Shown here one piece after another: positions 1-9,760 of a stretch of DNA of 64,000 nucleotides. Position 1 is the stretch's first letter. Every line of letters begins with the position of its first letter. The notes beneath the pieces were generated by a model that did no database searches, had not been told where the DNA came from, and saw only the letters and a program-made list of their open reading frames with translations. Where the stretch lies: NCBI RefSeq assembly GCF_947179165.1, contig NC_077242.1, positions 76,303,097 through 76,367,096 on the forward strand, written 5' to 3'. Position numbers and translations under genes: made by a program. Source of the DNA: Solanum dulcamara (lineage: Eukaryota > Streptophyta > Magnoliopsida > Solanales > Solanaceae).

Positions 1-210
1 AGAAGACTTGGGAATCGATCTTTATTTCTTCTCTGAAAGAGAACAATGAAAGGTTTGTTCTAGGTTAGTGTCCACCAGATTAAAATCATCTGCTAAACTA
101 GGGGCTGAACTCTCATTATTGAAATTTTGCTTAGACGGTTTGGAATCCTGCTTAATGCATGCCTTCTGCAGTGAAACAGGATTGTTTAATTTTACGACGT
201 AATAAATTGT

Positions 211-340
211 GGGTTACTCGAGCCGAGGGTCTTTCGGGAACAACCTCTCTACATCCTCGAGGTAGAGGTAAGGTCTGCGTACACTCTACCCTCCGCAGAC
301 TCTGATTAAGGGACTACACTAGGTTTGTTGTTGTTGTTGT
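211..340 (+). mobile_element. SINE copy (tRNA-derived Solanaceae type, TTG tail), 5' part missing
   Basis: The block runs from GGGTTACTCGAGCCGAGGG through AAGGTCTGCGTACACTCTA to GGGACTACACTAGG and ends in a (TTG)n tail. This is the layout of the TS/SolS SINEs of nightshades, which end in short TTG repeats. The tRNA-like promoter part is not recognisable, so the copy is truncated or diverged. It lies in a COX6B intron, about 320 bp before the next exon. The rest of 1-662 is intron with no exon I can recognise. The SINE class is assigned from memory of the family, so the subfamily is left open. Confidence 0.75.
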
Positions 341-662
341 GAAGATGCACTTATCATCCCCCCCATCCACCAACCCAAAAAATGGTAAAGAGACGAAATG
401 GTGGATTTAGTGTAGTGGGTGGAATTGGTTCCAGACCTGATAAAGTCTATTAATTTACGCGTCCAATCTTTTGAAAAAAAGGAAAAAATGTCAGTCCAAT
501 ATTTGTTGTCAGCTTTTAGAAGATCGTTTAACTTGATACTGCTTTTTCTAACCTTGTGAGCTTGGATTGTTCTTGCAATATGTGGATCTTCTGAAGTTGT
601 TACTTTGAGGCGTAATCATTTTGTGGCTGTTTTATTAACTCTTGCTTCTTCACAAACCTCAG

Positions 663-2784
663 GTGTGCTGCTGCAAAAGGTGATGAGGCTGCTGACTGCC
701 ACAAATTCGCAAAATACTACCGTGCACTTTGCCCTGGTGAATGGGTGAGTGATATGCTTATTAACTTGTATTTTGGTGTGTTTCAAGTGATAAGGTATCG
801 TGTAATTTGTGGTGAGCAATAGTTCATCGGTTTGCTTTTTCGCATTATCCCCTTCCATTCCTCTTTTTTTTTTCCATTTCAATTGATCAAGCATGGTTAT
901 TGGAGCTTTACTTGCCTTTGAAAATCTTACAGAAGTTTAAGCCATAATTTGAGATGAAAGGGCACTTTAATATAGATAATGATTTTGTGAATTTGCGTAT
1001 GATCCTTGAGCCGTGATTCTCTGCCTGACCAAAGTAATTTTCGTGAACTCTTCAAATAGTACATCGTGGATGTGTTAAATACATATGCGGGTCTAAACCA
1101 ATTTTTTCTAGTCTGAAATCAATGTAAAAAAAAAGAAGAAGGTTCTCTATGGCATAAACGCCGCAGGAATCTCACTTCTGCATTCAGTTTCTATTACGTT
1201 TTCTGTTCTCTCATGCTTTCAGCTAGAGGCCATTGAGGTGGATTTTGTTATTGGTACACAAGATTGATGTAAATTTGACCAAATAGAAGAGATATCTAAG
1301 TCGTGTGCATGAATATTGAGTGCCTACGACATTTTTCCGTCTTTTCTTGATGTGGGAGAAAGACTAGGTGATTAGGTGTGTCATGACATGCTCCGTGAAT
1401 ACATCCTATCCTTGTTCACGACATGCCAAAGTCCCAAACTTTTCATCAGAGTGTTGATCCACTCTACTACTATAAGATTGTATGTTAGGTATCTCCTCTT
1501 TTGGGTGACAGTTAGCCGAGTCTTGTGCATTTGTCATTTGTCAATCAAGTCTGGTGGTGCAACGAGTATTACATGGGAAGTGATTCTAAAGCCCGTTTCT
1601 CGAAGAAAAAAACATAATGTGATTAGTGATTTGTCTATGTGAATGCTCGGTCATTTTTAACTCCTAATCCCTTTTTTCTTTTTTCAACACAAATTTAGAT
1701 TCATATGCCCTTTCCTCCTTCCGGTGATAAGCCGGAGGAAGGTGAGGATGACGTCAAGTCATCATGCACTTTATGCCATGGGTGACACACATGCTACAAT
1801 GGCCGAGACAAAGGGTCGCGATCCCGCAAGGGTGAGCTAACCCCAAAGACCAGTCCCCGGTTCGGATTGCAGGCTGCAACTCGCCTGCATGAAACCGGAA
1901 TCACTAGTAATCACCGGTCAGCCATACGACGTGAATTTGTTCCCGGGTCTTGCACATCGCCAGTCACACTATGGGAGCTGTCCATGCCCAAAGTCGTTAC
2001 GTTAAGCGCAAGGAGGGGGATGCCGAAGGAAGGCTAGTGACTGGAGTGAAGTCGTAACAAGGTAACCATACTGGAAGGTGCGGTTGGATCACCTCCTTTT
2101 CAAGGAGAACCAATTTGATGTCAACTATTGTTAACTAATTCAATTTACATGACAATCTACAACTTGTATATGTAGAGGGCTCTCAATTTTGTTAGTCAAA
2201 ACACCACCTAAATAATTTGTTTTACGCAAACCAAAGGATTCTAGGTCCACAAAGTAGGGGTATGGTATGAGTACATACACTCTATCCTCCCCAGACTTCG
2301 CTTATGGGATTATACAATTATCTCTGCATGGATGTACATGCCTCTTGAGTAAATTGAAATTACTTCCTGATAAACAATATTGGATTTAGTGCTACTATAT
2401 CAACGGTGAATAAGACTTTATCCAACTTGCTGGCATCATCAAGTCCCTTGCTTGTATCGTGTTTTGTTTTTAGCTAAGTTAAAGGTTTTACGATCCAGTG
2501 ATTTTATATCTTTATTTTATCACAAGTAGATATCTCATGACTTAGCCTATATATGCTTAAAGATAAAGTAATATTCTTGATCAATGTTGTTATATTTCCA
2601 GCTTCCTCTTGTTCCGACCTTTGATGCTAAACTAAGCTAAAATCTGTGGCTGGTATTGTCATGTTGCGAATTCCTTTATCTTTTGTCATCGTGGATATCG
2701 TGTTTTCTTAGTTCTCGCATATATCTGCAGGTTGACAAGTGGAACGAGCAGAGAGAGAACGGGACTTTCCCAGGCCCTCTTTAA
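663..2784 (+). CDS. COX6B: Cytochrome c oxidase subunit 6b, last two coding exons (gene begins before the window)
   Basis: COX6B is a small twin-cysteine subunit on the intermembrane-space side of mitochondrial complex IV. Two exons are visible. Exon 663-744 follows a CTCAG acceptor and ends at TGG before GTGAGT. It encodes CAAAKGDEAADC, then CHKFAKYYRALC and PGEW. The first Cys would close the upstream CX9C pair and CHKFAKYYRALC is the CX10C pair. Exon 2731-2784 follows a CTGCAG acceptor, encodes VDKWNEQRENGTFPGPL and stops at TAA 2782-2784, the usual plant COX6B end. The frame is continuous: the arginine codon is split before 663 and the junction at 744/2731 is in phase 0. The 1986-bp intron holds a plastid 16S fragment and a SINE fragment. 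The N-terminal exons must lie upstream of base 1. Nothing in the two exons suggests damage. Confidence 0.93.
745..1720. other. Intron of COX6B, no recognisable element
   Basis: A/T-rich intron sequence. An 88-codon open stretch lies at 1376-1642, but it has no recognisable motif and sits inside the intron. I see no exon or transposon signature here. Confidence 0.6.
1721..2112 (+). pseudogene. Nuclear insert of plastid DNA: 3' part of the 16S rRNA gene
   Basis: About 390 bp match the 3' third of a plastid/cyanobacterial 16S rRNA gene. Landmarks in order are GGTGATAAGCCGGAGGAAGG, ATGACGTCAAGTCATCATG, GCTACAATGGCC, AAAGGGTCGCGATCCCGC, AGTCGTAACAAGGTAACC and GGATCACCTCCTTT, which holds the anti-Shine-Dalgarno CCTCC. 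The match runs a few bases past the mature 3' end into spacer-like TCAAGGAGAACC, so the source was DNA or precursor rather than mature rRNA. The copy has small deletions and many changes of the C-to-T or G-to-A kind, for example GTGCGGTTGG where the plastid gene has GTGCGGCTGG. It cannot work as rRNA. It lies in the COX6B intron in the same direction as the gene. Confidence 0.93.
2254..2326 (+). mobile_element. Decayed SINE fragment
   Basis: AAAGTAGGGGTATGG, GTACATACACTCTATCCTCC, CCAGACTTCGCTTATGGGAT and TATACA match, in order, the 3' half of the SINE seen at 211-340. It is a weak, diverged copy about 140 bp after the plastid fragment in the same intron. The rest of 2113-2730 is plain A/T-rich intron. 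Confidence 0.55.
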
Positions 2785-3080
2785 TTAGTTACCATCAGAT
2801 TTGCAACATCCTTTTGGTTAATAATGAAGAAGCATTTGTTTGCATTGATGTTCTTGTTTGAATTGTCAAGGTATCAATAAGGAAAACTTCTTTCTACTTG
2901 TTATTACTTTGAAAAAGCCTTGGAGCTTTATACAGTTTCTCAGTTTTTATTCATTGGATTTTTGTTCTTATTCAAATGGTTAAAGATATGGTCTTTTTCT
3001 GCGTCTTTTTCTTCTCTCATGTTGGGAATCAGTATAGCTCTTTCACTAAGAAAGAAGATTACATGCTGAACTTTGCTTTA

Positions 3081-3190
3081 CTTGAGCCTATGGTCTTTCG
3101 GAAATAACTCTACATGAAGGTAGGGCTAAGGTCTATGTACATACTAATGGAAAAGTTAATCAGACCTCACTTGTGGGAATACACTGGGTA
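3081..3190 (+). mobile_element. Decayed SINE copy
   Basis: CTTGAGCCTATGGTCTTTCG, GAAATAACTCTACATGAAGG, TAGGGCTAAGGTCTATGTAC and CACTTGTGGGAATACACTGGG follow the order of the Solanaceae SINE at 211-340, with a small internal insertion. It lies about 300 bp past the COX6B stop codon, in or just beyond its 3' UTR. No tail is preserved. Confidence 0.6.
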
Positions 3191-4114
3191 ACGTTTCCTC
3201 ACTGATCGCCGCCTGTTTGTCATTTGGGCATGGCGGCACCTTCCCTTGTATTCTCGGAGCTTTTTGGTCCCTTTCGTCAAGTAGTTAGGACACATTATCT
3301 ATTCTTGTTGAAAAAATTTACTAGGCATATCACCTGCTTGAGTCTCTCTTGATTCAAGGTTCTTCTTCTTGATGATTCAAGGTGTCCTTGAGTTGAGTCA
3401 TGAAAATCGAGTTGATATGAAAATCAAGTAATGTTCATACAAACATGTATTCACACCTGCACATGTGATTGAATATACAAGAGAGTTCACACCATTAGGA
3501 AAAATTCATAATGTAGCTTGACTTACCAACTTGATCGCCAATGTTTGAATGTCAGGTGCTATGATGCTGAAGTAATCCATACTCTCACTTAAGTGTTTAC
3601 ATAATTCTAATGATTACATGACGTGTTTTTACGTATGTTATTATTACTTCACTATAGTGAAAAATTAACGTTGGATGCCTCCAATGGTATGACTTAATGG
3701 TCAATGAAGTGGGTTGAGAATCATGAGGTCTTATCATCTCAAGTTCAAAACCTAGCACAAGTAGTAAAAGTGTAATGTGATTTCTTTCTATATGTTTAAA
3801 GCTTGATGGACAATAACTATGCTGATGGGTGATTGTATATACAACCTACAAGTAGTTAAAATGTACACAAATTAATTGGAATATCATGATTTTTTGAATT
3901 TTTTTGGAATATGCATTAATCACCACGGTCAAGTGACTAGTTGGCATACTTAAAAAGCATGCTTCCTAACTTCAATTCATTTATTTGTTAGTTAAGTTAG
4001 GTCTATTAAAATATTACTACTTAGTACATCTTTCTTCTCCTTCTATCTTGGTCAAATTCAAAACAATAATAAATGAATATTTTTAGGATCATATGTTTAT
4101 TTTTGTCATTTAAT

Positions 4115-4150
4115 CCCCCCCCCCCCCCCCCAAAAAAAATAAATAAATAA
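4115..4150. repeat. C17-A8 homopolymer run followed by (AAAT)n
   Basis: Seventeen C are followed directly by eight A and then TAAATAAATAAA-type repeats. Such runs are prone to length errors, so the exact count may not be real. Confidence 0.9.
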
Positions 4151-4513
4151 AAATAAATAAATAAGGAATTAGGTTTATCTAGGCTGTGGTATCCATGTAA
4201 TATGCCTCAAGTCAATGGGATTTTCTCACTTTTTTTTATTGCTTCCCAATTTTATTATAAAAATGCTGGGAATATTAAGGTGGCTTTTGTTTGAAAGTAA
4301 TTTGAAAAATAGACCAACATTGGAATGGTGGGATCTGTCACACACTTAATCAAGAGATCTTGGATTGAAGGGTTTTTTTTTTTATTGAAAGCGCTGTTCC
4401 TAAAAATGGACCATGCACAATACGAATTCGAATTTAATTAAATTTTAATATAAATATACATCAAATATCGAATGAGAAATCAAAAAAATAATAATTAAAA
4501 AAGTGAAGTGAAA

Positions 4514-4572
4514 GCCCAGTTTTTGTAGTATAAAGTACTTCTTGCCCAGTTTTTGTAATATAAAGTACTTCC
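4514..4572. repeat. 30-bp tandem duplication
   Basis: GCCCAGTTTTTGTAGTATAA followed by AGTACTTCTT is repeated at once as GCCCAGTTTTTGTAATATAA plus AGTACTTCC. The two copies differ by very few bases, so the duplication is recent. Confidence 0.9.
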
Positions 4573-5825
4573 ACCATTTCATTCCTCTGACACAATTTTT
4601 TTATTATTTTATTTCACAAAAAAAAAGTATTTTAATTTTTGTGAGAATCTTTTATAACTATATAAATATTATGTCATGATTAAGTCAAATATAATCATAT
4701 AAATTAGAACGAAAAAATAATATTTTTTTTCAAAAATATATTTTTTAAAAATTTTCCAAAACTCAAAAATTAAAATGGCAGTGTGAAAAAGACTACTCTT
4801 AAGATATGTAATTTAAATAGGACTAGAATCACAATTAAACCAATTTTTTTTGAAAGAAAGATTAATATAATCAAATCAAGTATTTTTATTTTTACTTAAT
4901 CAAAATAATGATAGGAAAAAGAGTCCAAAATTAAATGAATTTACTGATTTTTAAGAACATTCCAAGCAAGTTCATTATTAAATTCATATGTTAAAAAAAA
5001 TACTCTTAAGAAACTTTCATATTTTACACGTTACGCGGACTATTACCAAATCTGGTCAACATTAATATAAACTTTATAAATATTCCACTGCCTACGTGTG
5101 ACCTATATACAATATATAATATTGCTACTACTATTATTAAAATGATTTGATGCAATGATTAAAGTTTATTATCGTGTGATTAGAAAGTCATTAATATAAG
5201 TAGTAGAAAATAACTTTTTCGAGTCATCAAATTTAGTGTACCGAATTGCTCATTTGTTGTTATTGCTCATTTGTTGTTATTACCTGACGAAGATATAGAC
5301 ACATAGTGATAAATTTAAAATTTTCAACGAGAAGAGTTAAACTAATTCTTTCTCTTGACCTATTTACATATAAAGTAAACTTTCCAACAAAATTATTTAA
5401 ATCGAGGGTTTATTAAAAATAACTTCTTTAGCTTGTTAAAGTAAAATTGTATACACGTCACATAATTCTTCAAACTCCATTTATAAATTAGTACACTGAA
5501 TATATTATTATTATATTGTTTTTCTTCCTTTGTTTCCTTTAAGACTTTTTCAAGTAATATACGTAAATATTCAACTACGTGTGTACTGAAAATGATATTT
5601 TGGAGCTTTCAAAAGACTTCGTCACCATTTATTTAGAGAAATATAAACAAAGAAAACTTCTTCACCACTAGTGAAAAAAGACATTAGTCTAAAGAAAATT
5701 ATTACAATTTAAGAAATTTTAAACATTTGGGATTTTGCTTTAAAGAAAATGCATTATATTGTAGGACCATTTAATTAGAATGGTAGGTGTTGTGTAAAAT
5801 CATGCTATTTTTTGGAAGCTTATTA

Positions 5826-6088
5826 CTTCTTCTGTCTCATTTTAGTTATGGTAGTTTTTTTTTTGAGAGTCAAATTATATGAACTTTAATTAACATTTTA
5901 AGATATATTTTTTATCATATTAATATGAAATTGAAAAAAATTATAACTTATAGTACTTTTCATATATTTTTGAATATCTAATTTTTTACTTTATAATATT
6001 GAATTAAAGTAATATAATTTAACTTTAAAAATTAGTCAAATTTACTTTCGAAAAACACAATATGACAACTAAAATAAGACGGAAAGAG
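5826..6088. mobile_element. Stowaway-like MITE
   Basis: The left end, CTTCTTCTGTCTCATTTTAG, and the reverse complement of the right end, CTCTTTCCGTCTTATTTTAG, are imperfect terminal inverted repeats of the CTCCGTCTCATTTTA type. That type is typical of Tc1/mariner-derived Stowaway MITEs. Length is about 263 bp, A/T-rich, with no coding capacity. A TA lies just before the left end. It sits about 1 kb upstream of the tetraspanin start codon. Confidence 0.7.
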
Positions 6089-6816
6089 CAAAAGATAATC
6101 ATGAGAGAGTGAGCAGATCGCGATTTGTGATTATTTGCAAATTCGTTGCATAAGTAAAATGAAAGAGCAAAGTGTAAATATCCGTTCGAAATCTTGTATA
6201 TATTAATTTTTGTTTGGGAGCAAAGTGGACAATTTATGTCGATATTGGCATTTTCGACAACGAACTCTTGAGTCGCCTCATTCTTGAGCCAGCAAATTCT
6301 GAATAACCTTCCTATCATAAATTAAAGATATACTTATCTCCAAAAAAATTTATATCGTCCATTCGAATCATCACAATTACGACTAAAGAGGGGAATGAAG
6401 ATATGTTTTCTTTTTCGTTTTAAGGATATATTTTCCCCTCACTTACTTTTTGTTCTCTTTTTATAATAATATTAGTTAATTCTTTTTATTCACAGTAACA
6501 TCAAAAGTTGACGGTTACGTTTTGCTAACTGCAGTGGGACCCACATTTTACCTGGTCAAATTTTTTTAGGGTAACTGATAAAGTACCAAAAATATTTTAA
6601 TTACGAATCATAAAAATAATCTCTTACTGAAATATAAAAAAAGACTACATATAATAAGATTTTGCAATTTATTTTTGTTGACTTATAACTTAAGTGTATC
6701 GGATCGACTTTACGATCCCTAAGTAGTTTGATTACACGCGCCACACGTCTTGGTAAACTTCTTAGCCCCTTCCTCTCTCTCAAGTTACACCGATTCCCAC
6801 CGTGTTCTTCTCCAGT
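6089..6816. other. Upstream region of the tetraspanin gene
   Basis: A/T-rich upstream DNA without a recognisable gene or transposon. It contains CACACGTCTTGG near 6741 and pyrimidine-rich TTCCTCTCTCTC just before the TATA-like run. No regulatory motif can be assigned with confidence. Confidence 0.5.
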
Positions 6817-6840
6817 TATATATATATATATATATTATAT
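6817..6840 (+). promoter_or_regulatory. Probable TATA region of the tetraspanin gene
   Basis: A (TA)n run from TTATATATATATATATATAT to TTATAT lies about 260 bp before the start codon, the only strong TATA candidate upstream of the gene. The transcription start cannot be fixed from sequence alone. Confidence 0.5.
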
Positions 6841-6946
6841 GTACCCATAACACCTTCAACCCCTCCATAACTTCACAACAATCACCCCCAATTCTCTCAA
6901 AAATTCAGTTTTCACATCTAGGTCTGTCTTGTTTTTGATCATTCTC

Positions 6947-7099
6947 GAATCTCTCTCTTGTGGGTATTCCTTGTTTTTCCTCAAAACCCCCAAATTTTGA
7001 ATCTTTCTCTTGTGGGTATCTCTTGTTTTTGCTCAAAACCCCCAAATTTCGAATCTTTCTCTTGTGGGTATCTCTTGATTTTGTTCAAAACCTTCAAAA
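6947..7099 (+). repeat. 52-bp tandem repeat (three copies) forming the tetraspanin 5' leader
   Basis: The copies are 6947-6998, 6999-7050 and 7051-7099. Each begins GAATCTYTCTCTTGTGGGTA, continues TTCCTTG or TCTCTTG plus a T-rich stretch, and ends TCAAAACCCCCAAATTT in copies 1 and 2. In copy 3 the end is TTCAAAACCTTCAAAA followed directly by ATGG, so the start codon lies at the repeat edge. The copies are very similar, which points to recent expansion. The position directly before the ATG means they would be in the mRNA leader unless spliced out. Confidence 0.93.
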
Positions 7100-9760
7100 A
7101 TGGTGCGTTGTAGCAACAATTTAGTGGGGATTTTGAACATAGTGACCCTTTTACTGTCGATCCCAATTATAGGAGGAGGGATATGGTTGTCAAGACAAGC
7201 AAACACAGAGTGTGAGAGGTTTCTTGAAAAGCCAGTAATAGCATTAGGAGTTTTTATATTGCTTGTTTCATTGGCTGGTATAATTGGATCTTGCTGTAGA
7301 GTGACTTGGTTACTTTGGGTTTATCTACTTGTTATGTTCTTGTTGATTTTGCTTCTTTTCTGTTTCACAATATTTGCTTTTGTGGTGACTAATAAGGGTG
7401 CTGGTGAAAGAATTGCTGGTAAAGGGTATAAGGAGTATAAATTTGGGGATTATTCTAATTGGTTGCAGAAAAGAGTTGATAAGAATTGGAATAGGATTCA
7501 TAGTTGTTTGCAGGATAGTAAGATTTGTGATAGCTTGATTCAGGGATCTAATACTAAAGCTGATGATTTCTTCAAGGAACATCTATCTGCTCTTCAGGTA
7601 TATACATATTTTCTTCAAGTTTTTAATGTTTATGGTGTACTTGATTTGCCACTATATTGCTTTTATGTGTATATAGTAGATGGTGTATGTAAATGTAATA
7701 GATATGAATCCCCTTGATGAAAATCTTGTCTCCGTCACTGGTTTTGTTTTGTACATGAAAATCTTGCCTTCACCGGAATATCACACCTTATATATAAGGT
7801 CAAAATTAGTTTACGTGTTGAATCTCCTTTATGAAAATCCTGCCTTTGTCACTGGTTTTGTTTTGTACATGAAAATCATGCTTTAGGGAACCCCTTCACC
7901 CTTATATGTAGAGGATGAATCCCTTATATGTAAGGTCAAAATAAGTTTATGTGTATATAGTAGAGGATGAATCCCTGATGAAAATCTTACCTCCGTGGAC
8001 CCCAACGCCAGGATATCACACTATATATGTAAGGTCAAAATGTTATTTCTATGTGTATATCGTAGATGATAACCCCTCTTGACGAAAATCATGGCTCATT
8101 TTGTCTTGCCTCCATGTTGTATGCTATGCTTCTCCATGGTATCTGTTATTTTCTAGATCTATATGTGTTCTTGAATAAGTTAAGAGGCAGATTTTGGTCT
8201 TGCTTGTGTGAAATCTAGTTTTTGTTTATTTGATTATATTGTTCGGACTCTCAAAAAGTTATTGTCGCACCATGTCAGATTGCACTATTTTCGGAGAATC
8301 CTGCATGACCCGTTGATATTTTTAAAGAATTTAAGCAACGTAGCTTTTGGTAGTTGACCTATACTTGTCTTGACTTGGGGTTGTGCTTTAGAATTTGAAG
8401 GTTTTAGTTAGGTCATGAAAATAACTACTCAGTAACTTTTCTCTAGTTAATTATGAATTTTCTTTTGCTTTACTTTATATAAAGTTGAAAAAACTGTAGG
8501 ACTTTGACTCTATTGGTGATAGTGGTTATAATGGGTCTTTTTGTGTAAAGAGATACACCTTTACAATCATTTAAATCAGTTTGCTGAAAATGATGATAAA
8601 CCTTTTTATTTTTTAGAAAAACAGTCTTTTTAAAAAAATTGGTGCATTATGTATAAAGGTAGTATTCTTAACCTTTAAATATTCATTTCTAAATGTGGTT
8701 GCTGAGTTAAAGAGTTGATTCTTTTTGTTTCCTCAAAGAAAAGCTTGAAAATATTGTTTAAAAGTTGAGGCTTTTTGTTAAAAAGGCAAATACCTTAAAG
8801 CATGTCGGAAAGTTATACTATGCAAATAGGAAAACAATAATATTTTTGTATGTACATTAATTCTTGAATACCCTTGACATTAGATAACAACGGTTTAACT
8901 CTTAGGTGTGACATTTATGTAACCTTTTGAGTCCCCTAGTTGGAATTTCTTTCGCTACCACTATCAAGCTGTGGTTGTAAAAATCTTATGTCCTACTCGG
9001 GCTCTTCAAAAATGTCGCTGCACCCGTGTTGGATCCTGCAAAAAGGCATTGCTTTTGAATGATCCACACACCTGATGATCTTTTTGGAGAGTCGAGCAAC
9101 ATAGGTGAAAATGCATCATCAATCTTTTTACCTTTTCTTGGAGATGGCTCTTATAGCTATAATTTATTTTGTAAGTGTCTACTAGTAATTGTTTCTTTCT
9201 GTTCTAACATGGTTCTTGCTCCTCTAATGTTACCCCCATCCTGTTTTTTTTTTTTTTATAAGTTTTCAAGGGATATCATAGCTCTAGACTTTTTTATTAT
9301 TGATTTTTCTTTCATTAAATCCAGCGTGGGAATGATCCTCTACTATATTATTTGTGCAATCGTGTATGCTTGTGTGTAGTGAGTTAACATGCCTCGTTGA
9401 ATTTGTTTCACATAGTTTTCTTATTATATGTCCCTGACATGGTTAACTATCTTGCAGTCTGGTTGCTGCAAGCCATCAAATGACTGTAACTTTGACTACG
9501 TGAGCCCAACAAACTGGACTAGGACATCGACCCCATCTGTTGCCAATCCAGACTGTGATAAATGGAGCAACGACCCGAATGTATTGTGCTATGGCTGCCA
9601 ATCCTGCAAAGCCGGGCTGCTAGACAACATCAAGAGCGACTGGAAGAGGGTGGCTGTGCTCAACATCATTTTCCTCGTCTTCCTCATCATCGTCTACTCT
9701 ATCGGATGTTGTGCCTTCAGGAACAACCGAGAGGACAATGCTTGGAAGCGTTATCCTTGA
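7100..9760 (+). CDS. TET8: Tetraspanin, TET8-type, two exons, 266 aa
   Basis: Tetraspanins are four-helix membrane scaffold proteins; plant TET8 relatives mark plasma-membrane domains and extracellular vesicles. Exon 1 is 7100-7597, before donor GTATAT, and exon 2 is 9458-9760, after acceptor CTTGCAG. The junction is in phase 0 at LSALQ/SGCCK. The protein opens [22 protein letters not shown]1 is about residues 7-27, TM2 46-66 and TM3 72-95. The large outer loop is about 96-230 and holds the plant GCCK signature at 168-171, several paired Cys and an NWT sequon. TM4 follows at about 232-252, then GCCAFRNN and a short basic tail ending KRYP. At 266 aa it is close to the 273 aa I recall for Arabidopsis TET8. 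The 1860-bp intron holds degenerate tandem repeats and two foldback elements. Exon 1 frame also reads past 7597 to a stop at 7717, which is intron read-through. The ortholog name is by remembered similarity; another TET8/9-group member is possible. Confidence 0.95.
7705..8095 (+). repeat. Degenerate tandem repeat inside the tetraspanin intron
   Basis: Recurring blocks are GATGAAAATCTTG, CACTGGTTTTGTTTTGTACA plus TGAAAATC (7737-7765 and 7851-7879), and TATATGTAAGGTCAAAAT with its variants near 7790, 7932 and 8028. GTATATAGTAGA-type blocks are shared too. The unit is roughly 110-120 bp in the cleaner part. It has no recognised transposon ends. Confidence 0.65.
8241..8343. mobile_element. Foldback (MITE-like) element, decayed, copy 1
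   Basis: GTTCGGACTCTCAAAAAG at the left end and GATATTTTTAAAGAATTTAA plus GCAAC at the right are degenerate inverted repeats. They flank a core with TGTCGCACC and GGAGAATCCTGCATGACCCG. The same structure is better preserved at 8993-9104. Such GCTCGGACTCTTCAAAAATG elements are common in nightshade genomes, which is a memory-based statement. Confidence 0.5.
8993..9104. mobile_element. Foldback (MITE-like) element, copy 2
   Basis: The left arm ACTCGGGCTCTTCAAAAATG, followed by TCGCTGCACCCGTGTTGGATCC, pairs with the right part GATCCACACACCTGATG and TCTTTTTGGAGAGTCGAGCA. The whole element is a long imperfect hairpin with no coding capacity. It lies in the tetraspanin intron, about 350 bp before exon 2. 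Confidence 0.6.

Larger units (their letters stand above)
3191..5825. other. Intergenic A/T-rich DNA, no gene seen
   Basis: Between COX6B and the tetraspanin gene I see no coding region. Small features are a C17A8 homopolymer run followed by TAAA repeats (4115-4150), a 30-bp tandem duplication (4514-4572) and a duplicated TTGCTCATTTGTTGTTA near 5245-5282. Confidence 0.6.

Noticed and set aside
1376..1642. 88-codon ORF in the COX6B intron
   Set aside because: No recognisable motif, no splice logic with the COX6B frame, and typical intron composition.
1721..2112. A functional small-subunit rRNA gene
   Set aside because: Only the 3' third is present, with deletions and many base changes, inside an intron of a nuclear gene.
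6025..6318. 97-codon minus-strand ORF upstream of the tetraspanin
   Set aside because: It overlaps the end of a MITE and shows no conserved feature.
7100..7717. A single-exon 205-residue tetraspanin
   Set aside because: The frame after 7597 leaves the family sequence at a good GT donor, and exon 2 at 9458-9760 supplies the missing GCCK loop and TM4 in phase.
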